From Candidatus Peregrinibacteria bacterium (GTDB lineage Bacteria; Patescibacteriota; Gracilibacteria; Peribacterales; Peribacteraceae), in NCBI GenBank assembly GCA_030649955.1, contig JAUSFD010000005.1, positions 124,001 through 188,000 of the forward strand: 64,000 bases of DNA. The letters run 5' to 3'. Under the pieces are notes generated by a model, which worked only from the letters and a program-made list of their open reading frames with translations, was not told the DNA's origin and did not search any database. Shown here one piece after another: positions 6,753 to 14,429 of the stretch; the stretch's first letter is position 1, and each line of letters begins with the position of its first letter. The position numbers and the translations under genes are program-made.

Positions 6753-8612
6753 GTGCCACGGACTTCCATCAAAATCACAGGCGCTGCAGGGCAGGGGATC
6801 GATTCGATCGGGGAGATCGTCGGAAAGGGATTGAAGCGCGCAGGGTACTGCGTCTTCGGGTACCGCGAGTACATGTCGCTCATCAAAGGCGGGCACTCGA
6901 GCTACCAGCTAGACGTGAGCGACAGAGTGATCCGCTCGAGCGAGACCAGTATCGACATTCTCGTTGCGTTGAATCACCACGGACTCGAGCTGAACATTCC
7001 CGAATTGAAGCGCGGTGGCATCATCATTCACTTAACAGAAGGATGGAAGTTCCCGCCGGAGATTCAGAAGATCATCGACAAGCGAAAACTCTCCATCGTC
7101 TACCTTCCGGTTGAGAACATTCTCGCATCCTTGAAGGCGAAGCCGATTCTCGGGAATGTGCTCCTCACCTCCGTCCTCTTCGGAATCCTCGGACGAGATC
7201 GCGCAGGATTGAAGGAACTCGTCACGGAGCAGTTCGGGCACAAGAAGGATCTCCTGGAACTGAACATGCGCTGTATCGACGAGGGGTACAAGTCGAAGGA
7301 GAAATTCGCGCCGACTCTCACGATTCCTCTCCCGGAGCCGAATCCCGTTTTCCGCAGCCACATGCTCCTCACAGGCAGCAAGGCGATGGGACTCGGTGCC
7401 ATCCACGCGGGTGTTCGCCTCTATGCCGGCTACCCCATGACACCCTCGAGTCCGCTCCTCACGTACATAGCGGACATGCAGAACGAGACGGGGATGGTCA
7501 TCAAGCAGGCGGAGGATGAGATCACTGCGGCACAGATCGTGAGCGGAGCGATGTACATGGGGACGCGTGCGCTCACCGCGACATCCGGTGGAGGGTTCGA
7601 TCTCATGAGCGAGACTCTCTCTTTGAATGGCATCATCGAGAATCCTGCGGTTTTCGTCCTCGCCCAGCGCCCAGGGCCTGCAACAGGATTACCGACATGG
7701 ACTGCGCAGGCGGATCTCCTCATGGCGATTAACACGGCGCACGGGGAATTCGCGCGCTGTGTTCTCTCCGTCTCCGACGCGCAGGACTGCTTCGATCTCA
7801 TGCCGATCGCGTTCAACCTCGCGGAGGTCTATCAAGCTGTGGTGATTGTCCTCACAGATAAGCACGTTGCGGAGGCGCTTTTCACGCAGGAGCCATTCTC
7901 GCAGGGGAAAGCCACTCTCAAGCGAGGCAAGCTCGTCACGGATCGCAAGGAACTCGCGAAGCTCAAGCCTGGCGATCGTTACGATCCGAAGGCGAAGGAT
8001 GGGATTTCATTGCGCTGGCTGCCCGGAGCGCAAGCGGCTACCTACTGTGCGCAGGGTGATGAGCACAATGCCGATGGCACAGTCGATGAGACGGCGTTCA
8101 ACGCGAAGGCCCAGCTCGAGAAACGGATGAAGAAGATGAAGGCGCTCGCGAAGGTGATGCCGCAGCCGGAACTCTGGATAGGGAACCGGGAACAGGGAAC
8201 CGGGAACAGGGTTACTGTGCGGTTGTCAAAGCAGGACGTGTCGTTGGATGTTCTCCTCGTGGGATGGGGAAGTACGAAGGGGGCCGTGTTGGATGCGATG
8301 GAAGAGATGGGGAAGGGCAGCGAGGGCAGCAAAGGCAGGAAGGGCAGAGAGAAACGGATTGGGTATTTGCACTTCACGTATCTGTGGCCGTTGAGAACCG
8401 AGCGCTTCGCTGCGCTTGCGAAGCGTGCGAAGGAAGTGGTGTTCGTCGAGGGGAACTACCAAGGACAACTTGCGATGCTCCTCAAGCAGGAGTGCGGTGC
8501 GAATACGGATGCGAAGATTCTCAAGTACGATGGCCGCCCCTTCTTCGTCGACGAACTCTCCTCAGATCTTCAGAAATATCTGAACCAAAAACCAGGAACC
8601 AAAAACCAGTAA
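6753..8612 (+). CDS. korA: 2-oxoacid:ferredoxin oxidoreductase, gamma-alpha fusion subunit
   Basis: A 619-residue fusion of the gamma domain (residues 1-190; ITGAAGQGIDSIGEIVGKGL, MSLIKGGHSSYQLDVSD) and the alpha pyrimidine-binding domain (about 200 onward; AGYPMTPSSPLLTYI, DEITAAQIVSGAMYMGTRALTATSGGG, NTAHGEF). With KorB it decarboxylates a 2-oxoacid to acyl-CoA, reducing a low-potential carrier. The fused order is typical of the 2-oxoglutarate/2-oxoacid group; the true substrate is not fixed by sequence. Two short in-frame blocks, GNREQGTGNR and KGSEGSKGRKGREK, are translations of repeat words found in intergenic regions elsewhere. The start is GTG. Confidence 0.92.
   Translation: MPRTSIKITGAAGQGIDSIGEIVGKGLKRAGYCVFGYREYMSLIKGGHSSYQLDVSDRVIRSSETSIDILVALNHHGLELNIPELKRGGIIIHLTEGWKFPPEIQKIIDKRKLSIVYLPVENILASLKAKPILGNVLLTSVLFGILGRDRAGLKELVTEQFGHKKDLLELNMRCIDEGYKSKEKFAPTLTIPLPEPNPVFRSHMLLTGSKAMGLGAIHAGVRLYAGYPMTPSSPLLTYIADMQNETGMVIKQAEDEITAAQIVSGAMYMGTRALTATSGGGFDLMSETLSLNGIIENPAVFVLAQRPGPATGLPTWTAQADLLMAINTAHGEFARCVLSVSDAQDCFDLMPIAFNLAEVYQAVVIVLTDKHVAEALFTQEPFSQGKATLKRGKLVTDRKELAKLKPGDRYDPKAKDGISLRWLPGAQAATYCAQGDEHNADGTVDETAFNAKAQLEKRMKKMKALAKVMPQPELWIGNREQGTGNRVTVRLSKQDVSLDVLLVGWGSTKGAVLDAMEEMGKGSEGSKGRKGREKRIGYLHFTYLWPLRTERFAALAKRAKEVVFVEGNYQGQLAMLLKQECGANTDAKILKYDGRPFFVDELSSDLQKYLNQKPGTKNQ
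8178..8346. repeat. two short-word repeat blocks inside korA
   Basis: 8178-8210 repeats GGGAACCGGGAACAGGG, the same word as the spacers at 21255, 34668, 37628 and 38219. 8312-8346 repeats GGGCAGCGAGGGCAGC, as in the spacers at 23846 and 31242. Both keep the reading frame. Confidence 0.7.
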
Positions 8613-8686
8613 CCCCCTCCCCTCTGTCCATTCCTCTCCAATCCACCGGCCCTTCGTCGCTTCGCTCCTCAGGGCAAGCGCCTTCG

Positions 8687-9541
8687 ATGCAGAGCTACTC
8701 GTGCGTGAACAAATGCACGTGGTGCGACGGCTGCGGTGATTACGGGATCTGGACGGCAGTGAAGCGTGCGCTCACGGAGAGCGGGCTCGCCCCGTGGCAG
8801 GTGTGCCTCTGCTTCGACGTCGGTTGCCATGGCAACGGTTCCGATAAATTGCAGGGCTACCGCTTCCACGGTCTCCACGGTCGCGTCATCCCATTCGCCG
8901 CTGGCGCAAAGCTGGCGAACCCCAAGCTCCCTGTCATTGCCTTCGGCGGCGACGGCGCCAGCTTCTCCGAGGGGATCGGGCACCTGGTGCACGGCATCCG
9001 CAGCGACTATCCCATTGTCTTCGTCCTCCACAACAACGCAAACTACGGGCTCACGCTCGGGCAGGCGAGTGCGCTCACATGGCAGGGGCAGAAGATGAAT
9101 ACGGCCCCCAATGGCATTCCCGAGCACACGCTCCCCTCCATGGATTTCGTCTTCTCGCTCGAGCCCACCTTCGTCGCGCGCAGCTTCTCCGGAGATATCC
9201 CGCAGATGACGGAGATCATGAAGGCAGCGCTCAAGCACCGCGGCTTCGCCTTCGTCGACATCCTCCAAGCGTGTCCCACCTGGAACCACTTCGCCACGCA
9301 CGAGTACTTCCTCGAGCACTGCTACGACGTGACGACCGAGGGGCACGACACCTCCGACTTCGTGAAGGCTCGTGCTATTGCAGTCGATACCTCGAAGCGC
9401 ATCTCCACCGGAATTCTGTACCAACGTGAAGACATTCCTGACTTCTATGAGAAATTAGTTCCGCGACAAGGGAAGACGACGACACCCGTCGAGGAAGTCG
9501 CAATTACGGATGTCACTGCGTACATGAAGAAATTGCTGTGA
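8687..9541 (+). CDS. korB: 2-oxoacid:ferredoxin oxidoreductase beta subunit
   Basis: A 284-residue thiamine-diphosphate-binding subunit. The TPP/Mg motif starts at GDGASFSEG and ends with the Asn pair in VLHNNANYG. The N-terminal CVNKCTWCDGCGDYG gives the cysteines expected for the [4Fe-4S] cluster of this family. The ATG at 8687 is the first plausible start; the frame is open further upstream through a repeat-like spacer. No separate delta (ferredoxin) subunit follows, so electrons probably leave directly to a ferredoxin or the upstream flavodoxin. Forms an operon with korA (74-bp gap). Confidence 0.92.
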   Translation: MQSYSCVNKCTWCDGCGDYGIWTAVKRALTESGLAPWQVCLCFDVGCHGNGSDKLQGYRFHGLHGRVIPFAAGAKLANPKLPVIAFGGDGASFSEGIGHLVHGIRSDYPIVFVLHNNANYGLTLGQASALTWQGQKMNTAPNGIPEHTLPSMDFVFSLEPTFVARSFSGDIPQMTEIMKAALKHRGFAFVDILQACPTWNHFATHEYFLEHCYDVTTEGHDTSDFVKARAIAVDTSKRISTGILYQREDIPDFYEKLVPRQGKTTTPVEEVAITDVTAYMKKLL

Positions 9542-9552
9542 TTGAAAAAACC

Positions 9553-9590
9553 CCCGTGATCCACCTGCGCACTGCAGAAGGATCACAGGG
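9553..9590. terminator. hairpin after korB
   Basis: GTGATCC (9556-9562) pairs with GGATCAC (9580-9586), flanked by CCC/GGG, and CTGC/GCAG can pair inside the loop. There is no T-run on the plus side, so it may be an RNA-stabilising structure instead of a terminator. Confidence 0.4.
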
Positions 9591-9726
9591 AGTGACGGAA
9601 CTGGGCGAAAATATGGTTCCGTCCGCGCTAATCTACTAGTAAATCATCATTCGTCAAGATATTGGGCTTCAGCTCACAATGCGCGATTCTCCTGCAAAGA
9701 AGCGATCTTTCGCGTATCCTCTCCGC

Positions 9727-10431
9727 GTGCGCATCGATGTCCTCACCCTCTTTCCCGGCATGTTCCAGGGTCCCCTGACGGAGAGCATCCTCCAACGTGC
9801 GCGCGACGGTGATCTCCTCGACATCCATCTCCACGATCTCCGGGGATTCGGGAAGGGGAAGTACCGGCAGATCGACGATAGTCCGTACGGCGGGGGGGCG
9901 GGGATGGTGATGATGTGCGAACCCGTGGTGCAGGCAATTGAGCAGGTGAGCGGAATGAAGATTGAGCATGAGGCGGGAGGCCGAAGAGACCGAGGAGTCC
10001 GAAGAGTCCGAGGAACGAAGCCACACAGAATCTATCTGTCACCTCGTGGGAAGCGGCTCACGCAAACGAAGGTGGAATCGCTCGCGAAGAAGCATGAGTG
10101 GATTCTCCTTTTGTGTGGACACTACGAAGGTGTTGATCAGCGGATCATCGACGGGTGGATCGATGAGGAGATTTCCATCGGCGATTACGTGCTCACCGGT
10201 GGAGAGTTGCCCGCGATGGTACTCATCGATGCGTTGGCACGGCAGATTCCCGGTGTCCTCGGAAAAGATGAATCCTCGCAGGATGAGAGCTTCTCGAAGA
10301 GTCTGAATCGGAAGCGTGAGTACCCCCACTACACGCGCCCGGAGGAATTCCGGGGCATGCGCGTTCCCGATGTCCTCCTCTCCGGGCATCACAAGGCCAT
10401 CGAGGAGTGGCGGCGATCACAATTGCAGTGA
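9727..10431 (+). CDS. trmD: tRNA (guanine37-N1)-methyltransferase
   Basis: Methylates G37 of tRNAs reading CNN codons, using SAM. The 234-residue product begins VRIDVLTLFPGMF, exactly the usual N-terminus, so GTG 9727 is chosen over the upstream ATG at 9679; TATCCT precedes it by six bases. The knotted SAM site is seen in LLLCGHYEGVDQRI and EISIGDYVLTGGELPAMVLIDA. An unusual block at about residues 97-116 (EAGGRRDRGVRRVRG) sits where other TrmD proteins have a short loop and is the translation of a GAGGAGTCCGA-type repeat. The gene overlaps the next one by one base (TGATG). Confidence 0.93.
   Translation: MRIDVLTLFPGMFQGPLTESILQRARDGDLLDIHLHDLRGFGKGKYRQIDDSPYGGGAGMVMMCEPVVQAIEQVSGMKIEHEAGGRRDRGVRRVRGTKPHRIYLSPRGKRLTQTKVESLAKKHEWILLLCGHYEGVDQRIIDGWIDEEISIGDYVLTGGELPAMVLIDALARQIPGVLGKDESSQDESFSKSLNRKREYPHYTRPEEFRGMRVPDVLLSGHHKAIEEWRRSQLQ
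9973..10020. repeat. GAGGAGTCCGA repeat inside trmD
   Basis: Contains GAAGAGACCGAGGAGTCCG and GAAGAGTCCGAGGAACG, the same word family as the spacers at 2381, 47097 and 48186. It is kept in frame and adds a basic loop of roughly 16 residues. Confidence 0.7.
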
Positions 10432-10706
10432 TGGACGTCGATGCACTCCGCGGAAGGCTTGCGAACGATGGCTCTGTCACCCTCTCCGTGCGTGCCCGGC
10501 CCGGTGCGCATGAAACGAGATTCAAGGGCGAGATGAGCGATGGCAGCATAAAAATCGACATCGCATCATCCCCTGAGGATGGGAGAGCCAACGACGAGCT
10601 GCTCCGCTTTCTTGCAGAGCAATTCGATGTGAGTCGTCGTGATGTCGTTCTCCTCTCCGGCGCAACCGCGCGTCTAAAGCTGATTCGGATTACCGGTAAA
10701 TCGTGA
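10431..10706 (+). CDS. DUF167 (YggU) family protein
   Basis: A 91-residue member of the DUF167/YggU family, function unknown. The core RARPGAHETRFKG and SPEDGRANDELLRFLAEQFDVSRRDVVLLSGATARLKLIRI matches the family consensus. The start ATG overlaps the trmD stop in TGATG, so translation is probably coupled. Its last 17 bases overlap the 3' end of the convergent LRR gene. Confidence 0.85.
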   Translation: MDVDALRGRLANDGSVTLSVRARPGAHETRFKGEMSDGSIKIDIASSPEDGRANDELLRFLAEQFDVSRRDVVLLSGATARLKLIRITGKS

Positions 10707-12216
10707 GCGACGGCATGTAGAGCTGTAGCGCGTCGATCTTCGGTCCCTGGATGGGGTTACCATTGATCGAGAGCCAGCGCAGGCTCGTCAGCTCCGTCAT
10801 CGTGAGGGGGAGCTTCGTGATCCTGTTGTTCTCCATGCGCAGCTCGCGCAGCTGCTTCAAGTTCCCAATAGCGCGCGGCAAGTAGTCGATTCTGTTCTCA
10901 CTCACATCCAGGAACTTCAGATCCGGTGCGTTCCCCAGGCCTTCCGGGATCGTCGTGAGTCCGTTGTCCGCGACGGAGAGCTTCTCCAGAGCGGTCATCG
11001 TGCCCATGGTCTGCGGCAGAGTGGAGAGCAAATTGCTGTCTGCATTGAGCTCGATCAGGCGCGTGAGGTTGCCAATCGTAGAGGGCAGTGAGCGCAGGAG
11101 GTTGCCGTGCACATCCAGGACTGCGAGGTTCTCCAGTTCCCCGATTTCCATCGGGAGGTTCTGGAGCAGGTTCTCGGAGACGTCGAGCATGCGCAGCCTG
11201 TCCAGGCGGCGGATGGAGGTCGGGAGTGCGGTGAGCTCGTTTCCAGAGACATGGAGAACGCGCAGGTTGCTCAAACGTCCCAGGTCGTAGGGGAGATTTG
11301 TGAGCTTGGTACCATCCGCGTGGAGGACGAGGAGTCCTGTCAGTCTGCCGAACGTATCCGGGAACATCCCGATGGGGTTCCCATCGAGATCGAGGATCCG
11401 GAGGCTCGTGAGGTCGCCGATCTCTACGGGGAGTGCGGTGATCTCATTGTTCCCCGTCTCGAGCGTTGTCAGGTGGGGGATCGAGCCGATCGTGCCCGGG
11501 AGACTCTGGAGGTCGTTGCCGCCGACATGGAGGACGATCAGGTTCTTCAAGTTGCCGATCTCCGCGGGGAGTTCCTTCAGGCCAATCTCACCGATGTAGA
11601 GCTCCTGGAGGTTCGTGAGTTTCCAGAGCGATGGGGGGAACTCGACGAGAGGATTGCCATGGAGGATGAGTGTGTGGAGGTTCTGCAGTGTGCCCATCTC
11701 CGCTGGCAAGTCCGTGAGGGCGTTCCCACCCAAATCCAGAACGCTCAACTGCGTGAGTCCGCTGATCTGCGGGGGGAGGAGCTCGATGTCGTGACCGGAG
11801 AGGTCGAGCACGCGGAGCTTCTTCAAGCTCGTGATCGCGATTGGGAACTCTTCGAAGTGCACCTTGGAATCAGGGAAGTCGAGGAGCAGCGCGCACGCGG
11901 TGCTCGCGTGGCGCAGCGCATCCTGCAGGGAGTGGTACACGCCTGCCTTTCCGCACTCCAGATCCACGGTGCCGCCGATTCCCAATTCACCGAACGGGAC
12001 GGGTGGTACGCGCAGATCGATCCCTGTCCGTCTCCCCTGAGCGCCCTGGCCTCCTGGGGGAGCCTGCGTCGGGACGGGCGTGCTCGATTGCGAGGAGGGC
12101 ATCCACTCGGGCGGTTGCATCGAACCGCCAGCGAAGACGTTCCCGGAACTGAAGGTACCCGAGAGGGTGACCGTAATGAGGATCGCACTTAAGGAGTGCG
12201 GAGAGAGGATTGACAT
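10690..12216 (-). CDS. secreted leucine-rich-repeat protein
   Basis: A 508-residue protein with a hydrophobic N-terminus (ILSPHSLSAILITVTLSGTF) that looks like a signal peptide, a Pro/Gln-rich linker, then about 14 tandem 23-residue LRRs of the type LPxxIGxLxxLxxLxxxxNxL from about residue 130 to the C-terminus. LRR solenoids bind protein partners, so a surface or periplasmic adhesive role is possible. The start at 12216 is preferred over upstream ATGs because TACAAT lies eight bases before it with TTGAAA 16 bp further up. It ends in a short YMPSLTIYR tail without a cell-wall anchor. Confidence 0.8.
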   Translation of the reverse strand: MSILSPHSLSAILITVTLSGTFSSGNVFAGGSMQPPEWMPSSQSSTPVPTQAPPGGQGAQGRRTGIDLRVPPVPFGELGIGGTVDLECGKAGVYHSLQDALRHASTACALLLDFPDSKVHFEEFPIAITSLKKLRVLDLSGHDIELLPPQISGLTQLSVLDLGGNALTDLPAEMGTLQNLHTLILHGNPLVEFPPSLWKLTNLQELYIGEIGLKELPAEIGNLKNLIVLHVGGNDLQSLPGTIGSIPHLTTLETGNNEITALPVEIGDLTSLRILDLDGNPIGMFPDTFGRLTGLLVLHADGTKLTNLPYDLGRLSNLRVLHVSGNELTALPTSIRRLDRLRMLDVSENLLQNLPMEIGELENLAVLDVHGNLLRSLPSTIGNLTRLIELNADSNLLSTLPQTMGTMTALEKLSVADNGLTTIPEGLGNAPDLKFLDVSENRIDYLPRAIGNLKQLRELRMENNRITKLPLTMTELTSLRWLSINGNPIQGPKIDALQLYMPSLTIYR

Positions 12217-12224
12217 AGCGGGTG

Positions 12225-12252
12225 ATTGTATCTCTTGTTTCATTGATTTCAA
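12225..12252 (-). promoter_or_regulatory. promoter TTGAAA-16-TACAAT of the LRR gene
   Basis: Minus-strand TTGAAA (12247-12252) and TACAAT (12225-12230) with a 16-bp spacer. The ATG at 12216 follows eight bases after the -10 box. Confidence 0.55.
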
Positions 12253-12377
12253 GGTCAAATTGTTGCTTAGATAGCAAATGGGTACTTTCCCACTCCTGTA
12301 CGTTTCCTCGTGTTTCTTGAGAACCTGCCTCATCCTTTTTCCCCTAGCAGAAGGCAAATTCTCCTGTTTTTCCCCCC

Positions 12378-12397
12378 GGCGGGCAAGTATGCCCGCC
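12378..12397. other. GC-rich hairpin between the DsbA-like gene and the LRR gene
   Basis: GGCGGGC pairs with GCCCGCC across a six-base loop. On the minus strand, where both neighbouring genes lie, it is followed by GGGGGGAAAAA and not by a T-run, so it is not a standard terminator. Nothing else is seen in 12217-12420 apart from the promoter. Confidence 0.4.
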
Positions 12398-12420
12398 CTG
12401 ATAAAATACGGGGCAGGTTC

Positions 12421-13116
12421 TCAGTTCTCTCTTAGTGCCTTCTCAATGCTCCCTTTCAAATCGGGGTAGTCGGGCAGCCCCAGAGATTTTTCCCCATTGA
12501 GGAAGAACGTGGGAACCAGGGTGACCCCCAAGCTCTCTGCCATGCTCGCCTGCCGCTTGAGCGTTTCCCGCAGAGCGGGGTTCTCCATGCAGAGCCGCAG
12601 CTTCTCCATGTCGAGTCCCAGTTCCTCACCGTGTGCGAGGACGGCGCTTAAATTAATCTGCTCGTTCGTCACGAGGAACTGGTGCATGGGGAGTCCCTTC
12701 CCCTGCATGCCGCCGCAGAGGAGTGCTGTGCTCGTGAGTTCGCTCTGGGGGTACTTCCGGAGTGCGAGTTCGATCAGATGCAGCTTGAGCTTCCCCGGTC
12801 GCACGAAGTCGTTGATGAGCCGTGGGAGGTGGAGCCCTGTGAACCGCTCGCAGTACGCGCACGAGTGATTGAAGAAAATCAGCAGCGTCGCCGCGCTCTC
12901 CGGATTCCCAATCTCGAGTATCCCCGTATCCAGCACACGCTCGAGGAGCGCTCCGCTCCCATCGACCGCAGCGGGGGAGGGGGACGTCCGCGCATCACTC
13001 TCCGCGCGCGGCTGCCCATCCGCACTCGGCGAAGGTGCATTCGGCTGCGGTGCACAGGATGCCAGGCCGAGCAGCGTGGCAGCGACAATGGCGGATCGGA
13101 CGAGCGCGTTTCGCAT
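12421..13116 (-). CDS. DsbA-like thiol oxidoreductase lipoprotein
   Basis: A 231-residue lipoprotein with a thioredoxin-fold domain. The signal peptide MRNALVRSAIVAATLLGLASC ends in a lipobox (LASC), followed by a Pro/Ser/Ala-rich tether. The catalytic motif is CAYC in FFNHSCAYCERF, and the cis-Pro segment is GVTLVPTFFLNG. It would make or rearrange disulfides outside the membrane. The frame continues upstream to 13404 through a repeat block, but the lipoprotein signal fixes the start at 13116, with TATGGT eight bases before. Likely partners in the window are DipZ and the thioredoxin-like lipoprotein near 34 kb. Confidence 0.85.
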   Translation of the reverse strand: MRNALVRSAIVAATLLGLASCAPQPNAPSPSADGQPRAESDARTSPSPAAVDGSGALLERVLDTGILEIGNPESAATLLIFFNHSCAYCERFTGLHLPRLINDFVRPGKLKLHLIELALRKYPQSELTSTALLCGGMQGKGLPMHQFLVTNEQINLSAVLAHGEELGLDMEKLRLCMENPALRETLKRQASMAESLGVTLVPTFFLNGEKSLGLPDYPDLKGSIEKALREN

Positions 13117-13156
13117 GGGGTCGTACCATAACGTACGGAGAGTGAAAGGGGAACTG

Positions 13157-13275
13157 CCCTCATCCCCGGCCCTTCTCCCGGACTCGGGAGAAGGGTGACG
13201 ATGCAAGAGTAGTAACAAAACAGAAACATCCCCCTCTCCCGCATTCGGGAGAGGGGTTAGGGGTGAGGGCCCAAC
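13157..13275. repeat. two facing GC-rich repeat words
   Basis: CTTCTCCCGGACTCGGGAGAAG at about 13172-13194 is an almost perfect palindrome and recurs at about 36658-36679. CCCTCTCCCGCATTCGGGAGAGGGG at about 13231-13256 is a second hairpin of the same design. Both lie in the spacer between the divergent dsbA-like and WecG genes. Confidence 0.75.
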
Positions 13276-13315
13276 AAACAACAAACACCCAACAAAACCC
13301 TGATATCCTCTCCGC

Positions 13316-14065
13316 GTGGCATCCCCCCGCATCACCCTCCTCGGCATTCCCATTGATGCTGTCACGCAGACGCAGGCGATCGAAAAGCTCCGAGTACTCG
13401 TCACGCAACCTGGTCAGCACCACGTGATGACGCCGAACAGCGAGATGCTCGTCGCGTCCGTGCGCGATGCAACGTTCCGCTCTGTCCTCCAGAAGAGTGC
13501 TCTCAATCTTCCCGACAGCATCGGGCTCGTGTGGATGGCGAAGATGACAGGGCAGCACCTCCCCGAGCGGGTTACCGGTGTCGATACCGTGACGAAGTTC
13601 CTCACCACTCTTTCTCCTGAGCACTCCGTGTTCCTCCTCGGCAGCGCGCCGGGCATCGCCGATCGCGCTGCGGAGACACTCATGCAGATGAATGCGCAGC
13701 TGAACATCGTCGGAACGCATGCGGGGAGTCCTCGTGATGAGGATGCACCGGCAATCATCGAAAAAATTCGCAGTGCATTACCGTCCATTCTCCTCGTCGC
13801 CTACGGTGCACCAGCGCAAGATCTGTGGGTCGATCAACATCTCGCATCCCTCCCGAGCGTTCGCCTCGCCATGGGTGTAGGAGGAACGTTCGATTTCCTC
13901 GCAGGCACGCGCAAGCGCGCTCCTCTGATTCTCCAATCCCTCGGTCTCGAGTGGATGTGGAGACTTCTCCTCGAACCGAAGAGATGGAAGAGGATTTGGA
14001 ATGCGGTCGTTGTGTTTCCGTGGTTCGTGCTGCGCTACGGCAAAGAGACCCCCGTCTCGGCATGA
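13316..14065 (+). CDS. WecG/TagA/CpsF family glycosyltransferase
   Basis: A 249-residue GT26 enzyme that adds a sugar (ManNAc-type in studied members) to an undecaprenyl-linked intermediate. Family signatures are TPNSEMLVASVRDATFRSVLQKSALNLPDSIGLVW and FLLGSAPGIADRAA, then LLVAYGAPAQDLWV and GVGGTFDFLAGTRKRAP. Start is GTG 13316; TGATAT ends nine bases upstream. The wecB-like epimerase 3 kb downstream could supply UDP-ManNAc. Confidence in the family is high; the exact sugar is not known. Confidence 0.9.
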   Translation: MASPRITLLGIPIDAVTQTQAIEKLRVLVTQPGQHHVMTPNSEMLVASVRDATFRSVLQKSALNLPDSIGLVWMAKMTGQHLPERVTGVDTVTKFLTTLSPEHSVFLLGSAPGIADRAAETLMQMNAQLNIVGTHAGSPRDEDAPAIIEKIRSALPSILLVAYGAPAQDLWVDQHLASLPSVRLAMGVGGTFDFLAGTRKRAPLILQSLGLEWMWRLLLEPKRWKRIWNAVVVFPWFVLRYGKETPVSA

Positions 14066-14091
14066 ATCCCCGTAGCCGGGGTTATGACGCA

Positions 14092-14409
14092 TTACTCATG
14101 CAGCTTCTCCACCAACGACACATACCACTGCTCCCCACCCCACTTGAGCCGCACGAGCTTTGGTCCGTCTTTGGTCTCTGCGAGGTAATCCCTTTCCTCG
14201 GGTCGCTCGCGCAGGAGCGTCGTCGCACCAATCTCCTCTTCGGGTAGGAGGAGGTAGATCGCGATGTCCGGTTTCTCCGTGAGTGCAGCTTTGAGGTTCA
14301 GTGTCGCGCGTCCCAGTGCTGCGGCAATCCCCACAATTACGATGCTCACGAGGAGCGCCCACCCCATAGTGTGGAAGAAGCGCGCGCGGGAGATTTCATG
14401 CAGGTCCAT
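14092..14409 (-). CDS. small single-pass membrane protein (105 aa)
   Basis: One transmembrane helix near residues 15-35 (MGWALLVSIVIVGIAAALGRA), then a soluble domain of about 70 residues with LLLPEEEIGATTLLRERPEERDYLAE and KLVRLKWGGEQWYVSLVEKL. No family is recognised. The start at 14409 is supported by TATAAT six bases upstream. Its -10 box overlaps that of the divergent gpmI, so the two genes share a 20-bp control region. Confidence 0.55.
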   Translation of the reverse strand: MDLHEISRARFFHTMGWALLVSIVIVGIAAALGRATLNLKAALTEKPDIAIYLLLPEEEIGATTLLRERPEERDYLAETKDGPKLVRLKWGGEQWYVSLVEKLHE

Positions 14410-14414
14410 CTGAG

Positions 14415-14421
14415 TATTATA
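14415..14421. promoter_or_regulatory. overlapping divergent -10 boxes between gpmI and the membrane protein
   Basis: Seven bases, TATTATA, contain TATTAT for the plus strand (nine bases from the gpmI GTG) and TATAAT for the minus strand (six bases from the ATG at 14409). Only 20 bp separate the two start codons. Confidence 0.55.
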
Positions 14422-14429
14422 GCAGAAAA

